From: CALOFP01 sp942492635
Lineage (GTDB): Bacteria; UBP6; UBA1177; CALOFP01
Direction: 5' to 3'
Assembly: GCA_942492635.1 (NCBI GenBank)
Contig: CALOFP010000002.1
Coordinates: 62,001-126,000, forward strand
Length of the DNA stretch: 64,000 bases
Part shown: positions 17,477 to 26,422 of the stretch, piece after piece
How positions within the stretch are numbered: position 1 is the first letter of the stretch
How the letters are laid out: the number at the start of each line of letters is the position of its first letter
Program-made: the position numbers and the translations under genes
The notes under the pieces: generated by a model
Told to the model about the DNA's origin: nothing
The model's database searches: none
The model's input: the letters and a program-made list of their open reading frames with translations, nothing else

Positions 17477-18063
17477 TACGTCTGTTAGCTTTTGTACTCT
17501 CTCTTTTTTTAATTTTTGGTTGTGCGGGTTCGCCGAAGAAGAAAATCAGTGTGAAGAGGGATTACTCGAAGGCAGCAGCCAGATACATGCCGATGCAGAA
17601 GGGGAATCGCTGGACTTATTTGCTTAACTACATGGGTAATTCCGGTACATTGGATGTCGAGATCTTGGATGAGAAGGATGGTTTTTTCATCGATAATCAC
17701 GGTGCTGCTCTGAAGATAGACGGAAGAGGAGTTAGAGATCATTCCCGCTACATTCTGAAGTTCCCGTTGTTGTCTGGGGCTCGGTGGTCGGCTGTTCTCT
17801 CTCCCGGCGTGATAGAGGAACGAAACCTTGCAGGTGTGGATGAAACCGTGCGCACTCCCGCCGGGACCTTCGAGGGAGCCCTGGTTGTCGAATCAAGAGT
17901 GAAAGTGGGAAAGGGCAGAATGCTGCTCTCACGTCACTATTTTGTTGCAGATGTCGGAATTGTGCGTATCGAAACCTACCTCGAAGAGAAAGGTGCAGAT
18001 GCTCCGATTCCTCAGACAGTAACTGCTTTGAAAGCGTATACGGTAAACAATAATAAAAATTGA
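17473..18063 (+). CDS. Small lipoprotein of unknown function
   Basis: This 196-residue protein has a lipoprotein signal: a hydrophobic run with lipobox LIFGC near residue 17. The mature part (YMPMQKGNRWTYLLNYMG, later DETVRTPAGTFEGALVV and HYFVADVGIVRIE) resembles the beta-sheet lipoproteins in which a conserved W-T-Y strand and a TPAGTF turn occur. No enzymatic residues stand out. The ATG is preceded by GGAGGA and overlaps the lipB stop (ATGA). Its TGA overlaps the -35 box of the next promoter, so it ends the operon begun by the kinase. Confidence 0.75.
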   Translation: MIRLLAFVLSLFLIFGCAGSPKKKISVKRDYSKAAARYMPMQKGNRWTYLLNYMGNSGTLDVEILDEKDGFFIDNHGAALKIDGRGVRDHSRYILKFPLLSGARWSAVLSPGVIEERNLAGVDETVRTPAGTFEGALVVESRVKVGKGRMLLSRHYFVADVGIVRIETYLEEKGADAPIPQTVTALKAYTVNNNKN

Positions 18064-18087
18064 CAATAATTGTATGGAAAGTATAAT
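18060..18087 (+). promoter_or_regulatory. Consensus sigma70 promoter for the LysM/sensor kinase pair
   Basis: A perfect TTGACA (18060-18065) and perfect TATAAT (18082-18087) are 16 bases apart, the best promoter in the window. The -35 box overlaps the stop codon of the preceding lipoprotein. Expected transcription start is near 18094, so the LysM gene must start at 18127 or 18130, not at an earlier in-frame codon. Confidence 0.7.
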
Positions 18088-18126
18088 TTGAGAAAAATTT
18101 GTTTAATTATAGGCAGTTGGGGTGAT

Positions 18127-19287
18127 ATGATGAGGCTTATATCCGTTTTTACACTGGCAATTCTCGGTTCGGCGGCTCTCTTTGCAGAGCAGTACGAGGA
18201 GGTTCCTGAATCTGCAGAGTCTGTGCCGGTTCCTCCCTTTATTGACCTGAACAAGGCCGATTTTGAAGGCGCTCCTCAGGAACATACCGTAGTCGAGGGA
18301 GACACACTGTGGGATCTAAGTGCGGAATTTCTTAAAAGCCCTTGGTACTGGCCCAAACTCTGGTCGCTTAATCCCCAGATTAAGAACCCCCATCTCATAT
18401 ATGTGGGAGATAGGGTAAGTTTCAAGCCTACTGGTGAAATCATTCTTGCCCCGACAGAGGGTTTGGTTGAATCTGATGATACGGAAGAGGGTGAAGAGGA
18501 TGAGTATGCAAGAAGCGGAAAGACCCTCGACCGCAGGCCGGAAGATTTCAAGGATTACGTTACGCTCGGCGGAAGGTACCGAATTGAAAAATTCAAGAAT
18601 ATCGATGATACGGTATTTGATGTCCCAAAACAGGGATTTGTCTCAGACAGAGAGCTCAAGTCTGTCGGAAAGGTTGTGGCCGCTTTTGAAAAGAAGGAGA
18701 TGCTTGCGACCGAGGACAGCTGCTACGTGAAGATGAAGCAGAGTGCGAATATTGGAGACTACGTACAGTTCTTTCGCACTGAAGGAGATATCACCCATCC
18801 GGTGACAGGAGATCCGGCGGGAAAGAAAATTGTACTTCTTGGCCGTGGAAAGGTTCTCGATATGACCAATGACGGTATCGCAACCGTGCGGATTGTGAAG
18901 TCCTATGACGCAATTGAAAGGGGCACTCTCGTTAGGGCGTGGCAGGAGACTCCCAAGCATGTGAAGATTGCTGAGAGCAAGCCCAACGTAAAGGGATACG
19001 TTATGGACAGCCTCTATCCGATACAGTTCTCAGGAGACGGTCATCTCATATTCCTGGACCTCGGCAAGAAGGACGGTCTTGAGACAGGAATGATGCTCAA
19101 GGTTTACCGCAAGGCGTGTTCAGAAGACAACGACCTTTCCGAGGAGGATGTTGCAGCACTTCCCTATGAAGCCGTAGGAGAAGTTGTTGTTGTGACTCCA
19201 TACGAAAAAAGTTCCACTGCTGTTGTTGTCAAAAGTCTTATCTCCATAGAGCGCGGTGATTTCGTTACAGCTGGAGGCGTCGATTAA
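18127..19287 (+). CDS. Exported LysM-domain protein
   Basis: This 386-residue protein has a signal peptide (hydrophobic ~4-18, LFAEQ). A LysM domain around residues 55-95 shows EGDTLWDLS, then WYWPKLWSLNPQIKNPHLIYVGD, the standard peptidoglycan-binding form. The remaining ~290 residues are beta-rich with repeated modules (IGDYVQFFR, ERGTLVR, DGLETGMML) and are unassigned; this LysM-plus-long-tail plan is common in Deltaproteobacteria-like genomes. It likely tethers to the cell wall. ATG 18127 (or adjacent ATG 18130) follows GGGGTG and the consensus promoter at 18060. The C-terminal codons carry the GGAGG that may serve the next gene. Confidence 0.85.
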   Translation: MMRLISVFTLAILGSAALFAEQYEEVPESAESVPVPPFIDLNKADFEGAPQEHTVVEGDTLWDLSAEFLKSPWYWPKLWSLNPQIKNPHLIYVGDRVSFKPTGEIILAPTEGLVESDDTEEGEEDEYARSGKTLDRRPEDFKDYVTLGGRYRIEKFKNIDDTVFDVPKQGFVSDRELKSVGKVVAAFEKKEMLATEDSCYVKMKQSANIGDYVQFFRTEGDITHPVTGDPAGKKIVLLGRGKVLDMTNDGIATVRIVKSYDAIERGTLVRAWQETPKHVKIAESKPNVKGYVMDSLYPIQFSGDGHLIFLDLGKKDGLETGMMLKVYRKACSEDNDLSEEDVAALPYEAVGEVVVVTPYEKSSTAVVVKSLISIERGDFVTAGGVD

Positions 19288-20968
19288 CAGCAGAGTCTAC
19301 CTCTTTCTTCTGGGAATATTTTTTCTTTCGCTTCTTTTTCTGACCTATTCGGCCATAAGCTCGGTAGAAAAAAATTTTATTCGGTTCAAAGGTTCCGAAT
19401 CGTCAGAGTCCTTTTCTGCTCTGGAGTGGGATGTCTCTGCCATTTTGGATATTGCCTCACAGGGTATGTTTGAAAGGGATAACTCCCACAGGATGACTGT
19501 TCTCACTATCCATCGAAATTTTGACAGGAAGTTTCATGATCTCCTTTCCACTCCGGATGGAATGGTTCAGAGGCGAATACGCTTGTTCAGTCGGAGATTC
19601 TGGAGAAGAATTATTCCCTATGAAAGAGGCGAACTGCTTGATGCAGAGCAGGTTTCACTCCTGAGGAAGGAAGGGATAGTCCTTCAAAGAATGATTCGTC
19701 TCTCGAGACAGAAATATCATGAGGATTTTCGATCTGGAGTTCAAACTTCCGGTATGGAAACCTCTCGCATTCTGTGGACCCTTCTTCTTCTTCTCTTTTT
19801 GGGTGGATTTTCCGCGATTATCACCTACTCCCGTCACATTTCAAAATTGCGATCCGTCTTTGCCGGGATTGAAAAAGGGGGAGATGATCTTTTTAAAGGA
19901 GTTAGCTCTTTTAAAGAATCCCTGGAGAAAGAACTTAGAGAGGTGAAACGAAAGCAGGAACGAGGAGAGTTTCTTCAGCGACGATATCGCGAGATCCTGA
20001 ATTCGATTACCGCAGGAATTGTTGTAGTTGGATCGGATGAAACGGTATCATTCGTTAACTCCCAGCTGCTAGACTGGTTTTCAATGGAAGGACACTTCGT
20101 CGGGGAGCCTCTGGAGCTGTTCCTTGAGGCTGCAGGACTGGATTCCCTGGAGGGAGATCGAAAAGTGAAGGGGAACCGGGTCTTTCTCGTGGGGTCGAAG
20201 GATCTGGATGAGATGTCGGTTTATATTTTTCAGGATGTTACTGAAAGAGAGAACATATCGACACGGCTGTTGAACTCGGAAAGACTCATCTCGATGGGGG
20301 AGATGGCCTCCAAGGTGACCCATGAGATAAGAAACCCTCTCAGTACCATAAAGCTTAACAGTGAGTATCTTCTGGAAAACTTGAAGGAGCTGGATGTTGA
20401 AAACGTATCGGATTCTCTTGCTCTCATTGTGAAGGAGGTTGTCCGACTGGAAGAGATTTCCGGTCGTTATATGGGGATGGTTCGATATCGTGCCAGCGAA
20501 GAGCATGCGAGAGGAACGGAGCTACCGGATGATCTTATGGAACTCATAGGTTTTCACTCGGGGGAGTTTGAACGACGAAAGATTATGTTGACTGTCGGCG
20601 AAATTGATCCTGTAATGCTTTCCATGCCGCTTTCTTCGTTCAAGGAGGTGATGCTGAATCTTCTAAAGAACGCATGGGAGGAGATCGGTGAATCAGGGGA
20701 AATAGGAGTGAGCTGCAGCAGAGATGGAGATGGTGCCAGAATTGTTGTGGAGGACAGCGGAAGAGGAGTTCCCCTAGACGAGAGGAGCAGGATCTTCGAT
20801 ATCTTTTTCACAAAGAAGCCCGGAGGAACGGGGATAGGATTGAGTCACACTAGAAAGAGAATTGAGGAGTCGGGAGGAAAAATCGTTGTTGAAGATTCGG
20901 CACTTGGCGGAGCCAGGTTTGTGGTAACTCTTCCTGCCGAAACCCATGTTCGGACCGAAGCCTGTTAG
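19256..20968 (+). CDS. Membrane sensor histidine kinase
   Basis: This kinase of about 561-570 residues has two membrane helices (~13-33 and ~170-190) flanking a ~135-residue periplasmic sensor, a PAS-like region ~240-335, a HisKA H-box (VTHEIRNPLST, His near 355) and HATPase_c (LNLLKNAWEE, VEDSGRGVP, GGTGIGLSHTRKRI near 520-535). All kinase boxes are intact. No response regulator is adjacent. The 5' end is unusual: a GTG at 19256 lies inside the LysM gene with a weak ribosome-binding site. A GGAGG at 19273-19277 stands five bases before an ATT codon (19283), which would give a protein beginning just before the first helix. Confidence 0.9.
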   Translation: MISLQLEASINSRVYLFLLGIFFLSLLFLTYSAISSVEKNFIRFKGSESSESFSALEWDVSAILDIASQGMFERDNSHRMTVLTIHRNFDRKFHDLLSTPDGMVQRRIRLFSRRFWRRIIPYERGELLDAEQVSLLRKEGIVLQRMIRLSRQKYHEDFRSGVQTSGMETSRILWTLLLLLFLGGFSAIITYSRHISKLRSVFAGIEKGGDDLFKGVSSFKESLEKELREVKRKQERGEFLQRRYREILNSITAGIVVVGSDETVSFVNSQLLDWFSMEGHFVGEPLELFLEAAGLDSLEGDRKVKGNRVFLVGSKDLDEMSVYIFQDVTERENISTRLLNSERLISMGEMASKVTHEIRNPLSTIKLNSEYLLENLKELDVENVSDSLALIVKEVVRLEEISGRYMGMVRYRASEEHARGTELPDDLMELIGFHSGEFERRKIMLTVGEIDPVMLSMPLSSFKEVMLNLLKNAWEEIGESGEIGVSCSRDGDGARIVVEDSGRGVPLDERSRIFDIFFTKKPGGTGIGLSHTRKRIEESGGKIVVEDSALGGARFVVTLPAETHVRTEAC

Positions 20969-21174
20969 ATCCAATGATTATGATTGTCTCCCTCCTGTTC
21001 AGGACGGTTTCTTCTTGTATCTCTTAGCCCTGGTTTTCATTTTTCTTTTCTTTTATGTTCTCAGATTTACTTGCTTTTTCGGATCGGTTTGCTATGATTG
21101 CCGTGTTGTTTGCATGTGCTTGTTAAATAAAGTTAAACTTAAAGTTCTATATTTTTATTCTAGGAGAGGTGAAA
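20969..21174. other. Intergenic region upstream of the deiminase gene
   Basis: About 200 bases without a supported gene. It is T-rich in its first half and AT-rich (TTAAATAA, TTAAACTTAAAG) just before the deiminase. A promoter is expected, but no -35/-10 pair with a normal spacer was found. A GGAGAGG at 21163-21169 serves the ATG at 21175. Confidence 0.4.
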
Positions 21175-22905
21175 ATGAAAGGTAAGGTTTTTTCATTCGT
21201 AGCTATCCTGCTTCTCACAGGAATTATTTCAGCCCAATCCAATTCTCCAAAGCCGATATGGCTGACGGAGGAGGAACGAAATATGGTCCCGGTTTTTCCA
21301 TCAATTACGAGGATCGCCCCACCGGACGGGTCAAAGATTTTCTCCCCACCGGAGTTCGGCAGATCAGAGGGAATTATCATTCAGGTGAGAAGCGATCTGA
21401 CTGATTATTACGGCGAGATGATGAAACATGTTACAAATGCCGGTGCAAAGATTTATGCAATCGTTGCAGGAAGTCGAGATATATCTCGCGTCAATAGTAT
21501 GGCTTCATCAATGAACATCCCTTCTTCGAAAATAGTCTTCCTCAATATGAATTACGATGCAAACTGGACCCGCGACTACAGTCCATGGTTTGTATACGTA
21601 GACGGAGAACGCTCCATTGTTGATCACAATTACAAACCGGGTGGAAGACCAAATGACGATGAGGTGCCTCTCGAAATCGGTGATTTATGGAATGAGGATG
21701 TATACTCGACAGGATTTTTCACAGAAGGCGGCAACTTCATGACGGACGGAAGAGGCATCTGCTGGCAGTCCACCAAGGTTCTTGGTAACTGGGCTTCGGC
21801 TGACGACTGGTCCCAGAGTCCCAAAAATCCGGATATGACCCAGCAGAATGTAGAAAAGCTCTTTCGGGACTATCTCGGCTGTGAGCAGCTCGTATCTCCC
21901 CCTCCTCTGCCTGACGAGAACACCGGTCACATCGACATGTATTCAAAAATTTTAAATCAGGATACAATCATTGTCAGTTATTCAAAATCCGCATGGGGTG
22001 CTTCCCAAGAGGAGATTGCTCTACTTGATCAGATAGCGGAGATATATGAGAATTCTCCCCGGCCTGACGGTGGAAACTGGAATATTGTTAGAATTCCGAT
22101 GAGGTTTTCCTACGGAACCTACTATACGTATACCAATTCTCTTATTGTGAATGACCATGTTCTGGTTCCTACATACGAAAATTCACTGGATCAGGAAGCT
22201 ATCAAAATATATGAACAGCTAATGCCGAATCATAAGGTGGTCGGATTCGATTCAAGACAGATTATCCAGAGCGGAGGGGCGATTCACTGTACCACGATGC
22301 AGGTTCCACCCGAAAATTATTCTCCTTGCGGAGACGGTGTTGTTGCAGGGGATGAGGAGTGTGAACTCAACTACCTCCTTGGAAAAACATGCAAAAGTTT
22401 TGGATTCGAGAACGGAAAGCTCAAGTGTTCCCCCAACTGTCGTTTCGATACATCGGACTGTTCGGGAAAAACGGATGAGCCTCAATGTGGTGATGGCGAA
22501 GTAAACGGGGCAGATGTTTGCGACGGCAATTCAAAAAACTGTTCAGACCTTGATTCAGACTATGTTTCAGGTACGGCTACCTGCTTGCATGATTGTTCGG
22601 GATTCGATGAATCCGCTTGTGTGAAACAAACTCCTTCTGATGGAGATGGTTCAGGTGATGAAGATTCGGATATTGATCAAGTGGATTACAACTCCGATCA
22701 TGACGTTTCGAACAGCGATGAAGAGGGTGGCAACTCAAATGATGGAAGCAGCGGGAATGAAGGGGACGGGACAGGCACCGGATCTGATTCTCCCGCAGAC
22801 GCTCCTGACGATTCCTCGAATGCCCCATCTTCCGAAGAAGAGATATCGGAAGATGATTCTACAGTGAAAAGGAATTCATCCGGCTGCTCGCTGCTGCTTC
22901 TTTAG
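21175..22905 (+). CDS. Secreted agmatine/peptidylarginine deiminase family protein with Cys-rich and acidic tail
   Basis: This 576-residue protein has a signal peptide (FVAILLLTGIISAQ). Residues ~20-380 form a guanidino-modifying deiminase fold of the agmatine deiminase/PAD_porph type: NWTRDYSPW near 129, FFTEGGNF near 181, GHIDMYSK near 250 and the nucleophile in GGAIHCTTMQ (Cys near 370). It should convert a guanidino group to a ureido group outside the cytoplasm. Next come two Cys-rich repeats (CGDGVVAGDEEC and CGDGEVNGADVCDG, DUF4215-like), then ~80 residues rich in Asp, Glu, Ser, Gly and Asn, and a terminal SSGCSLLLL. ATG 21175 is favoured over GTG 21169 because GGAGAGG precedes it. The tail suggests surface anchoring (inference). 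Confidence 0.85.
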   Translation: MKGKVFSFVAILLLTGIISAQSNSPKPIWLTEEERNMVPVFPSITRIAPPDGSKIFSPPEFGRSEGIIIQVRSDLTDYYGEMMKHVTNAGAKIYAIVAGSRDISRVNSMASSMNIPSSKIVFLNMNYDANWTRDYSPWFVYVDGERSIVDHNYKPGGRPNDDEVPLEIGDLWNEDVYSTGFFTEGGNFMTDGRGICWQSTKVLGNWASADDWSQSPKNPDMTQQNVEKLFRDYLGCEQLVSPPPLPDENTGHIDMYSKILNQDTIIVSYSKSAWGASQEEIALLDQIAEIYENSPRPDGGNWNIVRIPMRFSYGTYYTYTNSLIVNDHVLVPTYENSLDQEAIKIYEQLMPNHKVVGFDSRQIIQSGGAIHCTTMQVPPENYSPCGDGVVAGDEECELNYLLGKTCKSFGFENGKLKCSPNCRFDTSDCSGKTDEPQCGDGEVNGADVCDGNSKNCSDLDSDYVSGTATCLHDCSGFDESACVKQTPSDGDGSGDEDSDIDQVDYNSDHDVSNSDEEGGNSNDGSSGNEGDGTGTGSDSPADAPDDSSNAPSSEEEISEDDSTVKRNSSGCSLLLL

Positions 22906-23080
22906 TTTGTGTATATCAGATCAAGAGAATCATAGATTCATTTATCAGTATTTCTGGAGGGATTCATTCTCAGTGCCGTGGAAAAAGGCATCTTCCAATG
23001 GTTTTTAATCGATTTCATATGCTGTAGTTCATGATGTTCCCTTTTTACGGAAAGAATTGCGGCAGAAAAAGAATTGATAT

Positions 23081-23911
23081 TTAATTTCGCGAAATTATTT
23101 CAACGGAATTCTCATGAAGAATGGCATTGAACAGTTTTGATGCCGCAACGCCGGTAATCGGGCTTTTGCTTCTTTTATATATGAAAAAAGATGAAAAAGA
23201 GCCCTTTATAAGAAGATTTTCCGACGTGAAAAAAAATCCGTCTCCGGATGCGTTAAGACGAACTATGCTGCCGCGCTTAAAAAAACATGGAAGAAGGTAG
23301 AGCGGAAATGGGCCGTCTCCGGAAAGCGTTTCTGAACTGCAATTCGCTGTGCCGGTTGATTGTGCGCTAAATATTGATATTTTATCAGCGAGCATGAGGA
23401 AAATTGATCTGGATGAGAATGAGTAGAGAAGTGAGAATACAGGGTTGGCGTCCATCGAAACAAGGCCTGGGAGGAAAACTTCGGAAACCGGAAATTCATC
23501 CGGGATAGAAAGTGATGGTTTTTCTGAGGAGAACGGGACGATTTCGGTTTCATTGAAATAGTGAAGCAGGTTTCGAAAGGGGTCACGAAGGATCCATCCT
23601 TCTGCGTAAGGAAGGAAGTCCAGTGCCGGTACAGGAATGAGTTTTCTTGTGTTTTCAGTTTGGAGAAAGTACCCATCTGAAGATTCTGTAAGAGCGAAAA
23701 TGGTGCTTTTCGATATTCTCAGGGCGAGAACTCCTTTCCAAGGTATGGTTTTCAGCTTTTTTCCTGTTGCCGGGTCGAATACTTCCACCATTTCTTTCTG
23801 AGCCACATAGAGTTCGTCTCCATGAAAAAGTATCGATGTCGGATTCCCGCTCAGGGGAATTGATTCTGCGAAAATAAGGCAGGGGAAAAGGAGGATTGTA
23901 AGAATTTTCAT
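23081..23911 (-). CDS. Exported protein of unknown function
   Basis: This 276-residue protein has a signal peptide (ILTILLFPCLIFA). The mature part is beta-rich and opens with PTSILFHGDELYVAQKEMVEVFDPATGKKLKTI, cut into strand-turn units typical of a beta-propeller (YVAQ, VEVFDPATG). No enzymatic motif was seen. Phe and Ser are abundant, and the C-terminal half is poorly structured to the eye. It starts three bases after ndk and has a weak ribosome-binding site, so expression probably depends on coupling to ndk. It has no recognised family; the propeller assignment is weak. Confidence 0.6.
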   Translation of the reverse strand: MKILTILLFPCLIFAESIPLSGNPTSILFHGDELYVAQKEMVEVFDPATGKKLKTIPWKGVLALRISKSTIFALTESSDGYFLQTENTRKLIPVPALDFLPYAEGWILRDPFRNLLHYFNETEIVPFSSEKPSLSIPDEFPVSEVFLPGLVSMDANPVFSLLYSFSSRSIFLMLADKISIFSAQSTGTANCSSETLSGDGPFPLYLLPCFFKRGSIVRLNASGDGFFFTSENLLIKGSFSSFFIYKRSKSPITGVAASKLFNAILHENSVEIISRN

Positions 23912-23914
23912 GGA

Positions 23915-24373
23915 TCAGTCGTTGGCGTAGTCTATAACGTTGAGTCTCTGGTATGTAAAGAGCTCCTCCTCATCAAAAAATCGCTGGAGTTCTTCGAGGG
24001 CCTCTTCCGTTGTGGCCGATGCATGAACGACGTTGTTGTTCATGGATATGGAGTAGTCTCCGCGGATGGTGCCAGGATCAGCCTCTCTGGGATTTGTTGC
24101 CCCTGTGAGAACTCTGACTCGCCTCACTATGTCATAGCCTTCAAGAGCCATTGCAACAACCGGAGTGGCCGTCATGGATTTTTTGAGATCTGCAAAAAAC
24201 GGCTTGTCTATGAGGTGTGCGTAGTGAACTTCGATCATGGCATTGTTCATCTTAAACATTTTAAGTCCGACGATTTTGATGCCTTTTCTTTCGAATCTGG
24301 TGATTATCTCACCTGTCAGCTCTCGCTGGATGGCTCCGGGCTTGATAAGAATCAAGGTTCTCTCTCTTGTCAT
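23915..24373 (-). CDS. ndk: Nucleoside diphosphate kinase
   Basis: This 152-residue Ndk transfers the gamma-phosphate of ATP to nucleoside diphosphates through a phospho-His. The start RTLILIKPGAIQR, the TGATNPREADPGTIRGDY block and the active site NVVHASAT (His near 116) match the family. The residue after HAS is Ala-Thr rather than the common Asp-Ser, a mild variation. The C-terminus is ~10 residues longer than E. coli Ndk. ATG 24373 is preceded by GGAGG at four bases; an in-frame codon at 24406 lacks a site. It leads the unknown exported protein by three bases. Confidence 0.95.
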   Translation of the reverse strand: MTRERTLILIKPGAIQRELTGEIITRFERKGIKIVGLKMFKMNNAMIEVHYAHLIDKPFFADLKKSMTATPVVAMALEGYDIVRRVRVLTGATNPREADPGTIRGDYSISMNNNVVHASATTEEALEELQRFFDEEELFTYQRLNVIDYAND

Positions 24374-24518
24374 GGGACCTCCGCTCAGTAAAAGTTGTTT
24401 TTGCAACAGCAGAATAACAGAAAAAAGAAAAAAAGTGTAGATTTTGGAGGGAATAGGGTAAAGCTCGGAGAAGTGTCGGTTGAGCTTGTTCCGAGGGGTG
24501 GTGGGGGAAAACTTTTTG

Positions 24519-24548
24519 TTGACATTTGGAGAAAACTATGTTTAATAT
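24519..24548 (+). promoter_or_regulatory. Candidate promoter for the PxxKW-like gene
   Basis: TTGACA at 24519-24524 is followed after 17 or 18 bases by TTAATA or TAATAT (24542-24548). A start site near 24555 would leave a short leader before the ATG at 24583. Confidence 0.45.
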
Positions 24549-24582
24549 CTGACGTTTTTGACTTTGTTAATTGGAGGAAATG

Positions 24583-24807
24583 ATGATATTGAAGAAGCTT
24601 CCTATAGCAGATCAGTGTGAAGGATGTCAGAAGGTAGAAGAGGTTGCCGAGGGTAAATTCTGTCAGAAATATGCTGATCCTGCTTTCCACTGGGAAAACG
24701 ATCAGATCTGCTCCTTTGCTACTCACGTGAAGAGAGAAGTAAAGGTTGTGAAGAAGGCTCTCAACCCGTTGAAGGCTTCGAAGAGGGCTTCTGGAAAGAA
24801 GAAGTAA
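24583..24807 (+). CDS. Small PxxKW-like cysteine-rich protein
   Basis: This 74-residue protein has the layout DQCEGCQKVEEVAEGKFC, then YADPAFHWENDQICSFATHVK and a basic end NPLKASKRASGKK. It agrees with my memory of the PxxKW cysteine-rich family (Cys residues, a DPxxKW segment, ATH, NPLKASKR), known mainly from Desulfobacterota; here Lys of the name motif is His. The four cysteines suggest metal binding. ATG 24583 is chosen because GGAGGA lies at 24573-24578, too close to the preceding ATG 24580. The next gene starts four bases after its stop. Confidence 0.72.
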   Translation: MILKKLPIADQCEGCQKVEEVAEGKFCQKYADPAFHWENDQICSFATHVKREVKVVKKALNPLKASKRASGKKK

Positions 24808-24811
24808 CGGT

Positions 24812-26422
24812 TTGGTTAGAGAACAGTTTCTTTTTCTCAATATCCCGGAACAGCTATTTCTTTTAAAAAGGGGGCTTGAAAACTTCATCCCCCTTATTCC
24901 TCTTTCATTTGATTCAGCAGACATCGAAAGAAGTGTTTCCTATCTGAAAAGAAAGGGACACCGTTATGCGCTGGTCTACGACAGAGGGTTCGGGAGTTTG
25001 AGAAAACTCATAGACAACAGCGATCATGCAGATGAATTCTTCCTGTATGACGCAGATGCAGCCGTGGCTCTAAGAGAAAGCGGATACGAAGGAAAAATTT
25101 CCCTCTTCAGTTCCTTCATGTCTCTTTCATTCCCAGATTTTTACAGGGAATTCAAGATAAGACCCGTTCTCTTCGGAGAGAAGAACTATAAAACGGCTGT
25201 GAAAAACGGACTTAATCCTATATATTTTGCATCGAGAAAGCGCTGTATTGCGGATTTCAATACATGTGTATCCAGGAAGGGTGACCTGCAGAATTTTCAC
25301 GACTGTGACATGCGCTGCAGGGAAAAGAGTTTCTATGCAAATTCGGTGGAGTATCCATTCTCCATTCATCCTGACATGGTTGCGCCGGAAGATGCAGAGT
25401 CGGTACTCGTTTACTCCGACCGCTTTGTGCCTGATGCTGTTCGCAAAGGAGAGCCGATAGCGGCGCCTCTTAACAGACACTGGAACTACAGCTACCACAT
25501 CGGATCTAAGATTGTAAAAACCGGTAGAAAGCTGCAGGAGAAAAACTTCTCCTTTGCCCTCAACCGGAGCCAGCAGGATATCTACAACAACTCCATTACG
25601 GGATTTTGGGGATACGGACAGAACATCTACCGCGGTGACTGGGTAAAAGCAAAAAGGGCGACACTTAAAGATGGAAAGCTGACCGTTCAGGTTTCAACCG
25701 CCTATGAAAAGCTGATGCTTATCGAAAAGTATGACAAACAGACTTGGGAAGATGTAAAGAAGGCCCGCCATTTTATAAATACCATGCCCCACAAGCCTTT
25801 TCTGAGGGACAGGGAGGATGAACCCTTTTTTGAATCCGCTGAAACGCCGGAAAAGAAGAAGATTACAGTACTCACTGATGAAACGGCAAAGGCTAAGGCG
25901 TTCAAGCAGCGTGATGTGGAGCGGGTTGCTCTTCTCTACAGAACTGGGCAAATCAGACCTTCTTTCAACCAGTTTCTCTATATTTCAGGAGAGCTGAGTG
26001 AAGATGACATCTCCTTCATCTCGAATCTTACGAGATTGAAGGGTGTGATTGTTGAGAACTCTATCCACAAGATTCTTTTCGAGAGGCTGTTTGAGGGCAA
26101 TGTTCAGATTCTCATGCATCCTCTCATGATAAGACAGAAGACCCGCGCGCCTATATATATTACCCTTCGACTTCCCATCTTTCACTCTTTCTTCACCTCT
26201 GAGAAGGGGCGGGATTACAGATGGCCTAATCTCGGTATTGAAATTAAAAATCGCCGGGACTACGCAGTCTTCTTCTCAAACAAAAAGGTCGTCATCGATG
26301 GAGAAAAGCCAGAGATATGGGTTAATCTTGTCGATGCAAACGAAAAATCGATCTCTTTTATCAAGAGGGAAACCGACGGACTAGTAAGAAACCGAAAGGG
26401 TAAGTCCAAAAAGAGCCGGTAA
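24812..26422 (+). CDS. Unknown protein, distantly U32-peptidase/collagenase-like
   Basis: This 536-residue cytoplasmic protein starts at TTG 24812 (no in-frame ATG until ~100 codons later). Its first ~240 residues alternate strands and helices like a TIM barrel (KGHRYALVYDRGFG, DADAAVALRESG). Near residues 148-175 four cysteines lie in KRCIADFNTC and HDCDMRCRE, in the place where U32 proteins hold a 4Cys iron-sulfur site. The C-terminal half is unassigned and very basic at the end (KGKSKKSR). Co-translation with the PxxKW-like Cys protein suggests a shared iron-sulfur or redox task. The family link is weak. Its 3' end overlaps the convergent TonB-receptor gene by 42 bases. Confidence 0.6.
   Translation: MVREQFLFLNIPEQLFLLKRGLENFIPLIPLSFDSADIERSVSYLKRKGHRYALVYDRGFGSLRKLIDNSDHADEFFLYDADAAVALRESGYEGKISLFSSFMSLSFPDFYREFKIRPVLFGEKNYKTAVKNGLNPIYFASRKRCIADFNTCVSRKGDLQNFHDCDMRCREKSFYANSVEYPFSIHPDMVAPEDAESVLVYSDRFVPDAVRKGEPIAAPLNRHWNYSYHIGSKIVKTGRKLQEKNFSFALNRSQQDIYNNSITGFWGYGQNIYRGDWVKAKRATLKDGKLTVQVSTAYEKLMLIEKYDKQTWEDVKKARHFINTMPHKPFLRDREDEPFFESAETPEKKKITVLTDETAKAKAFKQRDVERVALLYRTGQIRPSFNQFLYISGELSEDDISFISNLTRLKGVIVENSIHKILFERLFEGNVQILMHPLMIRQKTRAPIYITLRLPIFHSFFTSEKGRDYRWPNLGIEIKNRRDYAVFFSNKKVVIDGEKPEIWVNLVDANEKSISFIKRETDGLVRNRKGKSKKSR

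Noticed and set aside
18070..18126. Longer N-terminus for the LysM protein
   Set aside because: The consensus promoter occupies this stretch and the signal peptide starts at 18127.
22906..23080. Possible gene in the gap after the deiminase
   Set aside because: Short frames only, no start with a ribosome-binding site, no motif.
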